64,000 nt of DNA from Streptomyces sp. NBC_01335 (GCF_035953295.1 NZ_CP108370.1:5237001-5301000), one strand, 5' to 3'; shown: positions 14,478-23,566, numbered from the stretch's first letter. Numbers and translations: made by a program. Notes: generated by a model not told the origin, from the letters alone.

Positions 14478-15893
14478 TCAATGTAGCTTCGACAGATGCC
14501 TGTTGGCGCGCTCGGCCACCGCCGTCACCCACGGAATGCGGCGGTGGCGCAGCGGCGACAGCAGGCGCCGCGCCTGGACGACCGCCTGCTCCGCCCGGCC
14601 CGACTGGATGCCCTCCTCCATGGAGTCCAGCAGCCCGCCCCACGTGGCGCAGGCCTCCTCGACCCGCCCGTCCGCCATCTGGGCCGCCCCCAGGTGCCCC
14701 AGGGTCACCGCGTGGGTGCGGCGGAAGGCCGCGCCCCGGGTGCGTACCGAGCGGCCGAACTCGCGGATCGCGCCCTTGCGGTCGCCGAGCACCTCCAGGG
14801 TGCGGGCCGTCTCGTGGGCGAGGGACGCCTCACCGAAGAAGAACGTCCGGTGCGGCTCGGGCACCCCCGCGTCGGCGGCGGCCAGATCGTTCTCCGCGCG
14901 CAGCAGCGCCTTCACCGCGCCGTGGGTGCGGCCCGCCGCCGCGAGGGCCCGGGCGTGCACCACGCCGAGCAGTGCCCGTTCGCGCGGGGTCGCCCCGGTG
15001 TAGCGGCGGTCCTGTACGGACGCCTCGGCGAGGGCGAGCGCGTTGTCGTAGTGCCCCAGATCCAGGGCCTGGTGGGCCATCGCGCGCAGGATATGGCCGC
15101 TGAGCGGATGGTCCTCGGCCTGTCCGGCTAGCTGGAGCCCGAGGGTGAAGTAGCGCTGGGCGAGCGGGTTCTCGCCGCTGTCGAAGGCCATCCACCCGGA
15201 GAGATAGGCGAGTTCGGCCGCCGCCGACTCCATCTCCCGGCGTACCCGCTCGTGCGCGTACCGGCCGTGCATCAGATCGCGTACATCGGTGTGCAGGTAC
15301 TGCACCAGGGCGGTGCGGCCGTGCCCGCCGCCGCGCCGCTGGTCCACAGCCGAGAAGGCGAGGGTGAGTTCGCGGACGATCGCCACGTCGCCCTGGGCCA
15401 CCCGGAGGTGGTTGGAGATCCGCTCGGGCGGGTGCGGGGGGAGCGCGACGGGCGACGGCGGGCGGTCGCCGGAAGGGGTCGCGAGGACCGCCGTGGAGTA
15501 CACGATCCCGGCCAGCAGGTTCCGGCGGTCCGGGTGGAGGTCGACCCGCCCGAGGTCCGCCAGGACGGCCAGGGCGTCGGCGGGCGGCCCGAGCGGCGCC
15601 GGGCCGGCCGGGCCTCCCGGGCCGGCCGGGGTGGCGAACCCCATCTCGGCGACGGTGACGACACGTTTCAGCCGCCGGGACAGGGCCAGCGCGAGGACGG
15701 CGGGGGCCGATCCGGACGGCCGGGTGCCGCCCACCCACATGGAGACGTGCGAGCGCCCGATCAGCGGACCGCCCGGATCGTCCGGGCGCCTGCCCTCCGC
15801 CGCCGCCCGGTTGAAGGCGCTCGCCGCCTGGGCGCGCGACCAGCCGGCCTCGCCCAGGAGACGGGCCAACTGCTCGTTCCGCGTACGTGTCAT
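14478..15893 (-). CDS. NsdA-like regulator with TPR region
   Basis: 471 residues. The N-terminus (about 1-85) is a divergent helix-turn-helix typical of the Streptomyces NsdA group (LLGEAGWSRAQAASAFNRAA; SHVSMWVGGTRPSGSAPAVLALALSRRL). Residues about 190-450 are alpha-helical TPR-like repeats (LAQRYFTLGLQLAGQAED; HYDNALALAEASVQDR; HLGAAQMADGRVEEACATWG). NsdA is a negative regulator of sporulation and antibiotic production in S. coelicolor. This is a paralogue by pattern, so a developmental regulatory role is inferred. There is no membrane segment. Confidence 0.82.
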   Translation of the reverse strand: MTRTRNEQLARLLGEAGWSRAQAASAFNRAAAEGRRPDDPGGPLIGRSHVSMWVGGTRPSGSAPAVLALALSRRLKRVVTVAEMGFATPAGPGGPAGPAPLGPPADALAVLADLGRVDLHPDRRNLLAGIVYSTAVLATPSGDRPPSPVALPPHPPERISNHLRVAQGDVAIVRELTLAFSAVDQRRGGGHGRTALVQYLHTDVRDLMHGRYAHERVRREMESAAAELAYLSGWMAFDSGENPLAQRYFTLGLQLAGQAEDHPLSGHILRAMAHQALDLGHYDNALALAEASVQDRRYTGATPRERALLGVVHARALAAAGRTHGAVKALLRAENDLAAADAGVPEPHRTFFFGEASLAHETARTLEVLGDRKGAIREFGRSVRTRGAAFRRTHAVTLGHLGAAQMADGRVEEACATWGGLLDSMEEGIQSGRAEQAVVQARRLLSPLRHRRIPWVTAVAERANRHLSKLH

Positions 15894-16210
15894 CGCATCC
15901 CCTGGTGCTCGACGCCCGGTGCCCGGGGGCCGATGGCCAGGAGCCCCGGCGCTCGGACGGGCTCAACGTAGCCACGGCCCCGGGCCGTCAGGGGGCGGAT
16001 TTCCGCACGTCACCCGTGTCGAGGCGATCCGGGACCGGTCCTGGGCGAGGCCTGTCGATCTTTGACCACTTTGATCAGCCGGGCGGGGCGTCACACCCCC
16101 CGCGCGAGGGCGGATGCGGTTCGATTTCCGTACAACCGGACACCGCTTGACCCGCCCCCGTCCACCGGCGGCCGGCGGGCGGGAAGACCGGGCGGCCGCC
16201 AGGAGGACCG
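15894..16210. other. Divergent promoter region, no gene seen
   Basis: 317 bp between the NsdA-like gene and the small gene at 16211. On the plus strand a TTGACC (-35-like, 16062-16067) lies within an AT-richer patch near 16055-16080. No ORF here has a ribosome site. Confidence 0.45.
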
Positions 16211-16588
16211 ATGAACAGCAGCACCGCACCGGACGTCCGACCGAGGGACCCGGGCATCGACGTGGACGCGATCGCCGACGCCATCGAGCACGCGAGGGCG
16301 GACCGGGCGGGCGTGCCGCCGCGGAGCGTCGTCAACGCCGGTACGGACGAACTCGTCGCCCACCTGCGGAAGCTGATGAGCGCGGACGAGTACGGACACG
16401 ACGAGCCGGACCGGGGAGCCGTCCGGCTGCTGTTCCGCGCCGCCTACCGTCACCTCGACGTCGCGGTGCGGCCCGATCCGGGCACCCCGGACCTCGCCGC
16501 CTACGCGTACTGGCGCACGGTCGCCTCCCTCGCCGCCGCCTTCCGCGACCTCTACTGCGAACTGGGGCGGGACGGCGGGGACGCGTGA
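16211..16588 (+). CDS. Hypothetical protein
   Basis: 125 residues. The ATG has AGGAGG four bases upstream, a very good ribosome site. The protein is acidic and mostly helical (DVDAIADAIEHARADR; DELVAHLRKLMSADEYG; YWRTVASLAAAFRDLYCEL) with no signal, membrane segment or metal motif. I do not recognise the family. The next gene is convergent, 55 bp away, so it stands alone. Confidence 0.75.
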   Translation: MNSSTAPDVRPRDPGIDVDAIADAIEHARADRAGVPPRSVVNAGTDELVAHLRKLMSADEYGHDEPDRGAVRLLFRAAYRHLDVAVRPDPGTPDLAAYAYWRTVASLAAAFRDLYCELGRDGGDA

Positions 16589-16643
16589 ACCGCCCCGTCC
16601 GCGCCTCAGTCCTCCGGCGACGCGCGGCGGGCCGCCGGGTGGA

Positions 16644-17528
16644 TCAGTTCAGCCGGGCCCGGGCCGCCCGGGCCGCATTCCGTATCGACTCCGCCGCCGC
16701 CGGCTCGATGCCGCCGATGACGTCCGCGTACTCCTCCATCTCCGCCGCCCCGCGCACGAAGTCTCCGCGCTGGACGAGGAGTTGAGCGCGCTCGTACCGC
16801 AGGCGCGCCGGATGGGAGGGGAGCAGGAGCGACAGCTCGACCGCCCACAGCGCCACGTCGGAGCGCTCGGGGCGGGTCGAGGCCCAGGCGCGGATGTTGT
16901 TGAGGATGCGCAGCACGATCGCCTGTGGCCGGGCGGGCGTCGGCAGCGACCCCCGCAGCGGCACCCCGGTCGAACCCGCCACCATCAACTCGGCGTCCTC
17001 GCCGGTCAGGACCGCGCCCCCGGCGAACGGATCGGCCAGCACGTGCTCGGCCGGATCGCCGAAACCGACCACGAAATGGCCCGGCAGCGCGACCCCGTGG
17101 ACCGGGGCGCCCGCCCGCCGCGCCACCTCCATCCACACCACGGAGAGCAGGATCGGCAACCCCCGGCGGCGGTGCAGCACCTGCTGGAGGAGGGACGACT
17201 CCAGCCGCTGGTAGTCGGGGGAGGCGCCGCAGAAGCCGTAACGGCCGCCGAGCAGTTCGCCCAGCGCCGTCGCCCAGTCCAGCGGGGTGGCCAGGCCGTG
17301 CGGGAGAAGCCCGGCCAGCCGGTCCAGCTCGATCTGCGCCGCGTCGATGCCGTACGGATCGGGGGACCCGGGCGGTGGCTCGGGCATCGCCTCCGCGCCC
17401 ACCAGCAGGCAGAGCAGCGCGAGATCCGGCCGTTCGGAGCGGGCCTCCTCGGCGAACCGCGCCCGCCGCCCGGCCATGGAGAAGTCCTCGGAGGCCGATC
17501 CGTCGTCCACGGGGTCCACGTCTGTCAC
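16644..17528 (-). CDS. SirB1/transglutaminase-like family protein
   Basis: 294 residues from a GTG at 17528. It has the SirB1 (transglutaminase-like) core: LESSLLQQVLHRRRGLPILLSVVWMEVARRAG, then VALPGHFVVGFGDP with the conserved histidine, and a TPR-like C-terminus (LWAVELSLLLPSHPARLRYERAQLL). The usual cysteine may be the one in GGRYGFCGASPDY. Family members look like inactive or weak papain-fold proteins of unknown role. The frame stays open into a MITE-like element upstream (17560-17738), so longer start choices would encode the repeat and are wrong. Confidence 0.85.
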   Translation of the reverse strand: MTDVDPVDDGSASEDFSMAGRRARFAEEARSERPDLALLCLLVGAEAMPEPPPGSPDPYGIDAAQIELDRLAGLLPHGLATPLDWATALGELLGGRYGFCGASPDYQRLESSLLQQVLHRRRGLPILLSVVWMEVARRAGAPVHGVALPGHFVVGFGDPAEHVLADPFAGGAVLTGEDAELMVAGSTGVPLRGSLPTPARPQAIVLRILNNIRAWASTRPERSDVALWAVELSLLLPSHPARLRYERAQLLVQRGDFVRGAAEMEEYADVIGGIEPAAAESIRNAARAARARLN

Positions 17529-17559
17529 CTGTTCCACCGCTCCGAACGCCCGTGCCGTC

Positions 17560-17738
17560 AGGGCGTGTTCCGAAAGTTCCGGCTGTCCGGCGGCGTCCGG
17601 CACGCACGCTCGCCGCGTTGTCGGGATCACCCCGACACATCCAGTATCGGGGTGCCCCTCCGCCTTGCGATCGCACGCACCGGGCGCCGCCGGACCCGCC
17701 CTCCGGGCGGACGGCGCCACTTTTCGGAACACGCCCTA
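17560..17738 (-). mobile_element. MITE-like repeat, copy A
   Basis: About 179 bp with terminal inverted repeats AGGGCGTGTTCCGAAA at both ends and a conserved centre containing ACTGGATGT on the minus strand. It is closely similar, over almost its whole length, to copy B at 38589-38767 and related to copy C at 38766-38931. The interior is itself strongly palindromic. It has no coding capacity for a transposase, so it looks like a non-autonomous element moved in trans. Its outer CTA gives the TAG stop of the GNAT gene (17736-17738). Confidence 0.8.
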
Positions 17739-18737
17739 CGCGGAACGGAAGTGGTGGTACCGGTGGTGGGTCACGAAGCCCATCCGGTCGTACAGGGCGA
17801 TCGCCCCGGCGTTGTCCTCCTCCACCTGGAGCCAGGCCGCCGAGGCGCCCTCCGCCAGCGCGGTACGCGCCAGCGCGGTCATCACCGTGGTGGCCAGGCC
17901 CCGGCGCCGGTATTCCGGGTTCACCTCTATCGCCCCGAAGCCGGCCCACCGGCCGTCCACCACGCACCGGCCGATCGCGGCGGGCGCGCCCGCCGGGTCG
18001 TCGCCCGGCACGGTCGCGAACCAGACCGACGGGCCCTGGGACAGCACCCGGAGCATCGGAACCGAGTCCGCTCCGGCGCGGTGGTAGCGCTCCAGCCACC
18101 GGGCGTCGGCCGTCCGGTCGAGCAGCACCCGGGAGACGTCCGCGTCCTGGTCACCGACGGGGGCCAGCGCGCCGATCCGCACCCCGGCGGAGACCTCGCG
18201 CCGCCAGCCGAGATCCTCCAGCTCGGCGCAGAGCGCCTCCTGGCTGTCGGCGGCCCCGGTTCCGGCCTGGACGTAGGCGGGCAGGCCGCGCTCCGCGTAC
18301 CACCGCGTCGCGTGCGCCAGCGCGTCGGCGACCGGCATCCCCGGATCGCCCAGCGGCAGGACCGAGTTGGCGCGACGGGTGAAGCCGCTCGCGGCGCGCA
18401 GCTCCCACGCGCCCAGCGCCTCGCGCTCCACCGGCTGCCAGGCGCGGGCCGTCACCCGGGTGAGTTCCGCGAACGTGGCCGCGGGACCGGGCCGGCGTGC
18501 CGGTGCGGGCGGAACGACCTTGCCGGCGACGAGCGTGGATTCCGCGATGTGGACGCCCTGTCCACTCCTGGGTGTGATCCGGAGCACGCCCGAGTCCCAG
18601 GATGTGAGAACTCCGACCGTGTCCGTGAACCCCGCGCCTTCGGCGCCACCCTCGCAACGACGGCGGACGGACACGCGTTTTCCCACATCAGCCTGGGTAA
18701 TACGGACCTCAAGGCGTCCGCCGACGGTGAATTCCAC
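17736..18737 (-). CDS. GNAT-family N-acetyltransferase
   Basis: 333 residues from a GTG at 18737. Residues about 1-70 form a small beta-rich domain (RLEVRITQADVGKRVSVRRR), and the C-terminal half carries the GNAT fold. The acetyl-CoA loop is EVNPEYRRRGLATTVMTAL (about 275-293), followed by WLQVEEDNAGAIALYDRMGF. The substrate is unknown. The stop codon is supplied by the end of the adjacent repeat element, so the last few residues may have been altered by that insertion. It is divergent from the ferredoxin gene. Confidence 0.9.
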   Translation of the reverse strand: MEFTVGGRLEVRITQADVGKRVSVRRRCEGGAEGAGFTDTVGVLTSWDSGVLRITPRSGQGVHIAESTLVAGKVVPPAPARRPGPAATFAELTRVTARAWQPVEREALGAWELRAASGFTRRANSVLPLGDPGMPVADALAHATRWYAERGLPAYVQAGTGAADSQEALCAELEDLGWRREVSAGVRIGALAPVGDQDADVSRVLLDRTADARWLERYHRAGADSVPMLRVLSQGPSVWFATVPGDDPAGAPAAIGRCVVDGRWAGFGAIEVNPEYRRRGLATTVMTALARTALAEGASAAWLQVEEDNAGAIALYDRMGFVTHHRYHHFRSA

Positions 18738-18854
18738 GGCTCCTACCGCCCCTCCTGTTCGGATCGTGCTGAACTACGGAGATACTAGGTGAGGGCATCA
18801 TCGACGCCGCGCTCCCGCGCGAGAGCCAACGCCCTACCGAGGAGGAACGACAGC

Positions 18855-19175
18855 GTGACCTACGTCATCGCGCAGCCTTGTGTCGACGTAAAGGACAAGG
18901 CCTGCATCGAAGAGTGCCCCGTCGACTGCATCTACGAGGGCCAGCGGTCCTTGTACATCCACCCCGACGAGTGTGTCGACTGCGGCGCCTGTGAGCCGGT
19001 CTGTCCGGTCGAGGCCATCTTCTACGAGGACGACACCCCCGAGGAGTGGAAGGACTACTACAAGGCGAACGTCGAGTTCTTCGACGACCTCGGCTCGCCC
19101 GGTGGCGCCTCCAAGCTGGGGCTCATCGAGCGCGACCACGCCTTCGTGGCCGCGCTGCCGCCCCAGAACCAGTAA
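18855..19175 (+). CDS. fdxA: 7Fe ferredoxin (3Fe-4S / 4Fe-4S)
   Basis: 106 residues. It carries electrons for reductases and P450-like enzymes in the cytoplasm. The start region MTYVIAQPCVDVKDKACIEE and the cluster ligands C9, C17, C21, C25 and later CVDCGACEPVC match the actinobacterial FdxA/FdxC family. The GTG at 18855 follows GGAGGAACGAC. It is followed 121 bp later by dapC, the same order as fdxC-dapC in mycobacteria. Confidence 0.96.
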   Translation: MTYVIAQPCVDVKDKACIEECPVDCIYEGQRSLYIHPDECVDCGACEPVCPVEAIFYEDDTPEEWKDYYKANVEFFDDLGSPGGASKLGLIERDHAFVAALPPQNQ

Positions 19176-19296
19176 CAAACCGCCCCAGCCGCGCCGCACC
19201 CAGCACCACGCGGCCGCAGATGTGGCGCCCGGTCCCGTACGGCTCGTCACCGTGCGGGACCGAGGTGTTTTCGCCCGTACGAGAAAGCAGAGTTCC

Positions 19297-20397
19297 GTGT
19301 CCTCAGCACTCTCCTCCCGCCTCCCGGAATTTCCCTGGGACCGCCTGGCACCCCACAAGGCCACCGCCGAAGCCCACCCGGACGGCATCGTGGACCTGTC
19401 CATCGGCACCCCCGTCGACCCGGTGCCCGAGGTGATCCGGAAGGCGCTCGCCGCGGCGGCCGACAGCCCCGGCTATCCGACGGTCTGGGGGACGGCGGAG
19501 CTGAGGGACGCGCTCAGCGGCTGGGTGGAGCGGCGCCTCGGCGCGACGGGCGTCACCCACCACCACGTCCTGCCGGTCGTCGGCTCCAAGGAGCTCGTGG
19601 CCTGGCTGCCGACCCAGCTCGGCCTGGGCCCCGGCGACAAGGTCGCCTTCCCGGCGCTCGCCTACCCGACGTACGAGATCGGCGCCCGGCTCTGCGGCGC
19701 GGAAGCCGTCACCTACGACGACCCGACCACGCTCGACCCGGCCGGGCTCAAGCTGCTCTGGCTGAACTCCCCGTCCAACCCGACCGGCCGCGTGCTCTCC
19801 GGCGAGGAACTCACCCGGATCGTCGCCTGGGCCCGCGCCCACGACATCCTGGTCGTCAGCGACGAGTGCTACCTGGAACTCGGCTGGGAGGCCGAACCGG
19901 TCTCGGTGCTCCACCCGGACGTCAGCGGCGGCTCGTTCGACGGCCTCGTCGCCGTCCACTCGCTCTCCAAGCGGTCCAACCTGGCCGGATACCGGGCGGC
20001 GTTCATCGCGGGCGACCCGGCCGTCCTCGGCGAACTGCTCCAGATCCGCAAGCACGGCGGCATGATGACCCCCGCCCCGGTACAGGCGGCCACCGCGGCG
20101 GCCCTCGCCGACGACACCCACGTCGCCGAACAGCGCGCCCGCTACGCCGACCGGCGCGCGGCGCTGCGCACGGCCCTGGAGGGCCACGGCTTCCGCGTCG
20201 AGCACAGCGAGGCGAGCCTCTACCTCTGGGTGACCCGCGACGAACCCTGCTGGGACACCGTCGCGTACCTGGCCGGACTCGGCATCCTCGTGGCGCCCGG
20301 CGAGTTCTACGGCCCGGCCGGAGACCGCTTCGTGCGGGTCGCGTTCACGGCGACCGACGAGCGGGTCGCGGCGGCCGTGAAGCGGCTGACCGCCTGA
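19297..20397 (+). CDS. dapC: Succinyldiaminopimelate transaminase (class I/II aminotransferase)
   Basis: 366 residues. A PLP enzyme converting N-succinyl-2-amino-6-ketopimelate to N-succinyl-LL-2,6-diaminopimelate in lysine and peptidoglycan synthesis. Fold-type I landmarks are visible: NSPSNPTG, DECYLELGW (the PLP-pyridine aspartate) and SLSKRSNLAGYR with the PLP lysine; FVRVAFTA holds the carboxylate-binding arginine. The GTG at 19297 is the family start, with a weak upstream GAGAAAGCAGAG. dapE, which acts further down the same pathway, is 2 kb away. A 9-bp repeat follows the stop. Confidence 0.92.
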   Translation: MSSALSSRLPEFPWDRLAPHKATAEAHPDGIVDLSIGTPVDPVPEVIRKALAAAADSPGYPTVWGTAELRDALSGWVERRLGATGVTHHHVLPVVGSKELVAWLPTQLGLGPGDKVAFPALAYPTYEIGARLCGAEAVTYDDPTTLDPAGLKLLWLNSPSNPTGRVLSGEELTRIVAWARAHDILVVSDECYLELGWEAEPVSVLHPDVSGGSFDGLVAVHSLSKRSNLAGYRAAFIAGDPAVLGELLQIRKHGGMMTPAPVQAATAAALADDTHVAEQRARYADRRAALRTALEGHGFRVEHSEASLYLWVTRDEPCWDTVAYLAGLGILVAPGEFYGPAGDRFVRVAFTATDERVAAAVKRLTA

Positions 20398-20417
20398 ACC
20401 GCCTGAACCGCCTGAAC
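20391..20417 (+). repeat. 9-bp tandem triplicate at the dapC stop
   Basis: CGCCTGAAC occurs three times in a row, beginning over the dapC stop codon, so each copy carries a TGA in the same frame. It looks like slippage and gives the gene a triple stop. Confidence 0.8.
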
Positions 20418-20440
20418 CGCTTGCCGGCCTGACGGCTTGA

Positions 20441-20487
20441 CGACGCCGAGGGGCCACGGGATTCGGTCCCGTGGCCCCTCGGCGTCG
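20441..20487. terminator. Bidirectional terminator, 21-bp perfect stem
   Basis: Arms 20441-20461 and 20467-20487 are exact complements with a TTCGG loop. It lies between dapC (plus) and the secreted-protein gene (minus), which converge on it, so it should end both transcripts. Confidence 0.9.
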
Positions 20488-20510
20488 TCTCCTGCGGGTG
20501 CGCGGCCGGT

Positions 20511-20921
20511 TCAGCCGCCGAGCGGCAGGGCCCCCGCGAGCTGCTCGACGGGCAGCGAGCCGCCGGTCGCCTTGTTGGCGGCGCCACCGAGGACCTCGGC
20601 CGTCTGACCGGTGGTCTTGCCGGCCTTCTCCTTCGCCTCGGGGGCGACCAGCTCGCCCGCCTGGTTCACCGTCTTCGCGGCGACCGGGACGGCCGTGCCG
20701 ACCAGCTTGCCGCCCGTCTCGTTCAGCGTCTTCGCGCCCTGCTGGGCGGTGCTGTCGAGGGTGCTGCTCAGGTGCGTGCTGTCCAGCTTGGTCAGGCCGC
20801 CCAGGTCCGGCGTCTGCGGGAGACCCGCGGCGTTCGCGGCACCGGCCGCGCCGATCACCGGAGCGGCGGCGGCGATCAGCAGGGCGGCGCGGGCGATACG
20901 GCGGGTCAGGGGGAGGGACAT
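20511..20921 (-). CDS. Small secreted protein of unknown function
   Basis: 136 residues. The N-terminus is a Sec signal peptide: basic LTRRIARA, hydrophobic AALLIAAAAPVIGAAG, then ANAAG with a likely signal peptidase cut after ANA (about residue 32). The mature part is about 100 residues, helix-forming, low in aromatics, with no cysteine pairs (LDSTAQQGAKTLNETGGKL; AAKTVNQAGELVAPEAKEKA). The ATG at 20921 has AAGGAGC upstream. I do not know its role; the repeated amphipathic helices suggest a surface or wall-associated protein. Confidence 0.8.
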   Translation of the reverse strand: MSLPLTRRIARAALLIAAAAPVIGAAGAANAAGLPQTPDLGGLTKLDSTHLSSTLDSTAQQGAKTLNETGGKLVGTAVPVAAKTVNQAGELVAPEAKEKAGKTTGQTAEVLGGAANKATGGSLPVEQLAGALPLGG

Positions 20922-21211
20922 GATGCTCCTTCGGCGGGAAGTTCGGCAGTGCTCGTCCGGCGTTCCGGACGGACTGATCAACTGCGCCGGGGGCGGGGGA
21001 GGTTGCGGTGGTCCGAGGTAAAGAGTCGGCAATGCGTCGGATAATCCGCACCCCGGACGCAGGGTCCGGGCACGGAAGTCCGGGCCGCCCGGAGTACCGT
21101 CTCTTCCCTTGCGCCACAAGGGAAACGGGACGCCCGTCAGATGCTCCGGGCGGGTACCCGGGCGCCCCGTCGGCAGACGCCCGGGATGGCCCCTGCGGGG
21201 GATCGGCCGCG

Positions 21212-22273
21212 CTACTGTGCGAGGCGCATCCGGACCTCGCCGGTGTCTGAATCTGCCGCATCCGCCGGTTTCGTCGCTTCCTTCGATCCCGCCGCGTCCG
21301 CGCGCCACCCCGTGCCCGGGGTCCACACCCGGCCCGCGTAACGGATCTCGTCGATGCCGAGTTCGCCGGAGCGGGCGACCCCCCAGAGCGCCACCGACCA
21401 GCCCCGCCGCGCACCCGTCGTCACCGCGGAGGAGTCAGCCTTGTCGGCCCCGTCGGTCGCCTCCGCCCCGTCGGCCGCATCCGCCCCGTCGGCCGCATCC
21501 GCCCCGTCCGTCGCGCCCTCCGGAACCGGCACCGCGACCGTGCGCGTCGCCGCCGGACCCGCGGACTCCTCGGTCGGCAGGACCCCCTTGCCGAAGTCCC
21601 GTACCAGCTCGGTGCGGAGCCGGTCCGGATCGCCCGGCGCGGCGGCCGTCGCGGTGACCGGCGCCGCGCAGTTGAGCGCGGCGGGCATCCGCCCGGTCAG
21701 CGCGGACGCCAGGAGCAGCGCGTCCGGCTCGTGCTGCGCGTACGCCTCCGGGTAACCGCTGCGCTGCACGCGCTGCGCCGCCTCCGTCAGCGGCAGGTCC
21801 TGGTAGCCGCGGATCTTCGCGAGGTGCTCGTAGAACTTCCCGGACGCGTACACCGGGTCCTGGATCTGCTCCGAGGTGCCCCAGCCCTGCGAGGGGCGCT
21901 GCTGGAAGAGGCCGAGGGAATCCCGGTCGCCGTAGTCGATGTTGCGCAGCTGCGACTCCTGAATCGCGGTCGCCAGCGCGATGGCCACGGCCCGCTCCGG
22001 CATCCCGCGCGCGACCCCCACGGCGGCGATCGTCGCCGCGCTGGCGGCCTGGTCGGCGCCCATCTCGTACGTACTCTCCGCGGCGTCCTTCGTGCCGTCG
22101 TCGTAGCGCACCTCGCAGCCGGTCAGCAGGTCCTTGCTGCCGGAGAGGTACTGCACCGCGAGATAACCGGCCAGCGCCGCGAGCACGACGAACGCCGCCA
22201 GCACCTGGTAGAGGCGGCGGCGGCCGGAGCGGTGGCCGGTGGGGGAGGAGAGTGTCGTCCGAGGCACGGGCAT
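21212..22273 (-). CDS. Membrane-anchored lysozyme-like protein
   Basis: 353 residues. A signal anchor spans about 20-44 (VLAAFVVLAALAGYLAVQYL). Outside, a transglycosylase-like domain is visible: ERAVAIALATAIQESQLRNI with the expected catalytic glutamate, SLGLFQQRPSQGWG, and DPVYASGKFYEHL. Similar genes are often mislabelled as heavy-metal transporters, but there is no transport domain. Near residues 265-290 there is an Ala/Asp repeat (DGADAA copies) from 18-bp tandem repeats in the DNA. It probably trims or remodels peptidoglycan. It is divergent from dapE. Confidence 0.8.
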   Translation of the reverse strand: MPVPRTTLSSPTGHRSGRRRLYQVLAAFVVLAALAGYLAVQYLSGSKDLLTGCEVRYDDGTKDAAESTYEMGADQAASAATIAAVGVARGMPERAVAIALATAIQESQLRNIDYGDRDSLGLFQQRPSQGWGTSEQIQDPVYASGKFYEHLAKIRGYQDLPLTEAAQRVQRSGYPEAYAQHEPDALLLASALTGRMPAALNCAAPVTATAAAPGDPDRLRTELVRDFGKGVLPTEESAGPAATRTVAVPVPEGATDGADAADGADAADGAEATDGADKADSSAVTTGARRGWSVALWGVARSGELGIDEIRYAGRVWTPGTGWRADAAGSKEATKPADAADSDTGEVRMRLAQ

Positions 22274-22401
22274 ACCGTACTGGAGGGTACGGGCGGGGCC
22301 GAGATCCGTGCTGCACGCCAGAGCTCCCGCCCGGAACGTCCCCGATGTCCGCCGGCGTCCCCCGGCGAGGCCGTGCCCTCCGGAGTAATAGGGTCGGAGC
22401 C

Positions 22402-23481
22402 ATGGCCGAACGCACGCTTGACCTCGCTCTGGACGCACCCGCACTCACCGCCCGGCTCGTCGACTTCCCGTCGGTGAGCGGGGAGGAGAAGGACCTGGCG
22501 GACGCCATCGAGGCGGCGCTGCGCGCACTGCCGCACCTGACCGTCGACCGGCACGGCAACAACGTGGTCGCCCGCACCCACCTCGGCCGCCCCGAACGCG
22601 TCGTCCTGGCCGGTCACATCGACACCGTGCCGATCGCCGACAACGTGCCCTCCCGGCTCGACGAGAACGGCATCCTCTGGGGCTGCGGCACCTCCGACAT
22701 GAAGTCCGGGGTCGCCGTCCAGCTGCGGATCGCCGCGACCGTCCCCGAGCCCAACCGCGACCTGACCTTCGTCTTCTACGACAACGAAGAGGTCGCCGCC
22801 CACCTCAACGGCCTCGGCCACGTCGCCGACGCCCACCCCGACTGGCTGGAAGGCGACTTCGCCGTCCTCCTGGAGCCCTCCGACGCCCAGGTCGAGGGCG
22901 GCTGCCAGGGCACCCTGCGCGTCATCCTGCACACCGAGGGCGAACGCGCCCACTCCGCCCGCAGCTGGATGGGGTCCAACGCCATCCACGCCGCCACCCC
23001 GATCCTCGCGGCGCTCGCCGCGTACGAACCGCGCCGCCCGGTCATCGACGGCCTCGAATACCGCGAGGGCCTCAACGCGGTGAAGATCGAAGGCGGCGTC
23101 GCCACCAACGTGATCCCGGACGCCTGCACCGTCACCGTCAACTACCGCTACGCCCCCGACCGCACCGCCGAGGAGGCCCTCGCGCACGTCCGCGAGGTCT
23201 TCGCCGACTGCCCGGTCACCGGGTTCACCGTGGACGACCACTCCACCGCCGCCATGCCGGGCCTCTCGCACCCGGCGGCGAAGGCGTTCATGGCGGCCGT
23301 CGGCGGCACCGCCCAGCCCAAGTTCGGCTGGACCGACGTCTCCCGCTTCGGCGACCTCGGCGTCCCCGCCGTCAACTACGGTCCCGGAGACGCGCTCTAC
23401 GCCCACAAGCGCGACGAACACGTGGCGACCGCACGCATCACCCACTGCGAGGAACGCCTGCGCTCCTGGCTCACCAGCTGA
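22402..23481 (+). CDS. dapE: Succinyl-diaminopimelate desuccinylase (M20 metallopeptidase)
   Basis: 359 residues. It removes succinate from N-succinyl-LL-diaminopimelate with a two-zinc centre, giving LL-DAP. Zinc ligands and catalytic residues are in GHIDTVP, WGCGTSDMKSG, DNEEV (the catalytic and metal-binding glutamates) and the C-terminal YAHKRDEHV. The dimerisation domain lies in the middle (ERAHSARSWMGSNAIH). The ATG at 22402 follows GGAGC. It works in the same pathway as dapC nearby; the order dapC, dapE, LOG, folP2 is conserved in actinobacteria. Confidence 0.95.
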   Translation: MAERTLDLALDAPALTARLVDFPSVSGEEKDLADAIEAALRALPHLTVDRHGNNVVARTHLGRPERVVLAGHIDTVPIADNVPSRLDENGILWGCGTSDMKSGVAVQLRIAATVPEPNRDLTFVFYDNEEVAAHLNGLGHVADAHPDWLEGDFAVLLEPSDAQVEGGCQGTLRVILHTEGERAHSARSWMGSNAIHAATPILAALAAYEPRRPVIDGLEYREGLNAVKIEGGVATNVIPDACTVTVNYRYAPDRTAEEALAHVREVFADCPVTGFTVDDHSTAAMPGLSHPAAKAFMAAVGGTAQPKFGWTDVSRFGDLGVPAVNYGPGDALYAHKRDEHVATARITHCEERLRSWLTS

Positions 23482-23566
23482 CCCACGGCATTACCCCGCC
23501 CGTAACCTCGACCGATCTAGGCTGACGGGGAACAGCCACAACGCAGGTCGGTGGAGGGAGCAGGTC

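Noticed and set aside
16606..18788. Long antisense frames (497 and 668 residues) over the SirB1 and GNAT genes
   Set aside because: No recognisable domains; they cross the repeat element and two real genes.
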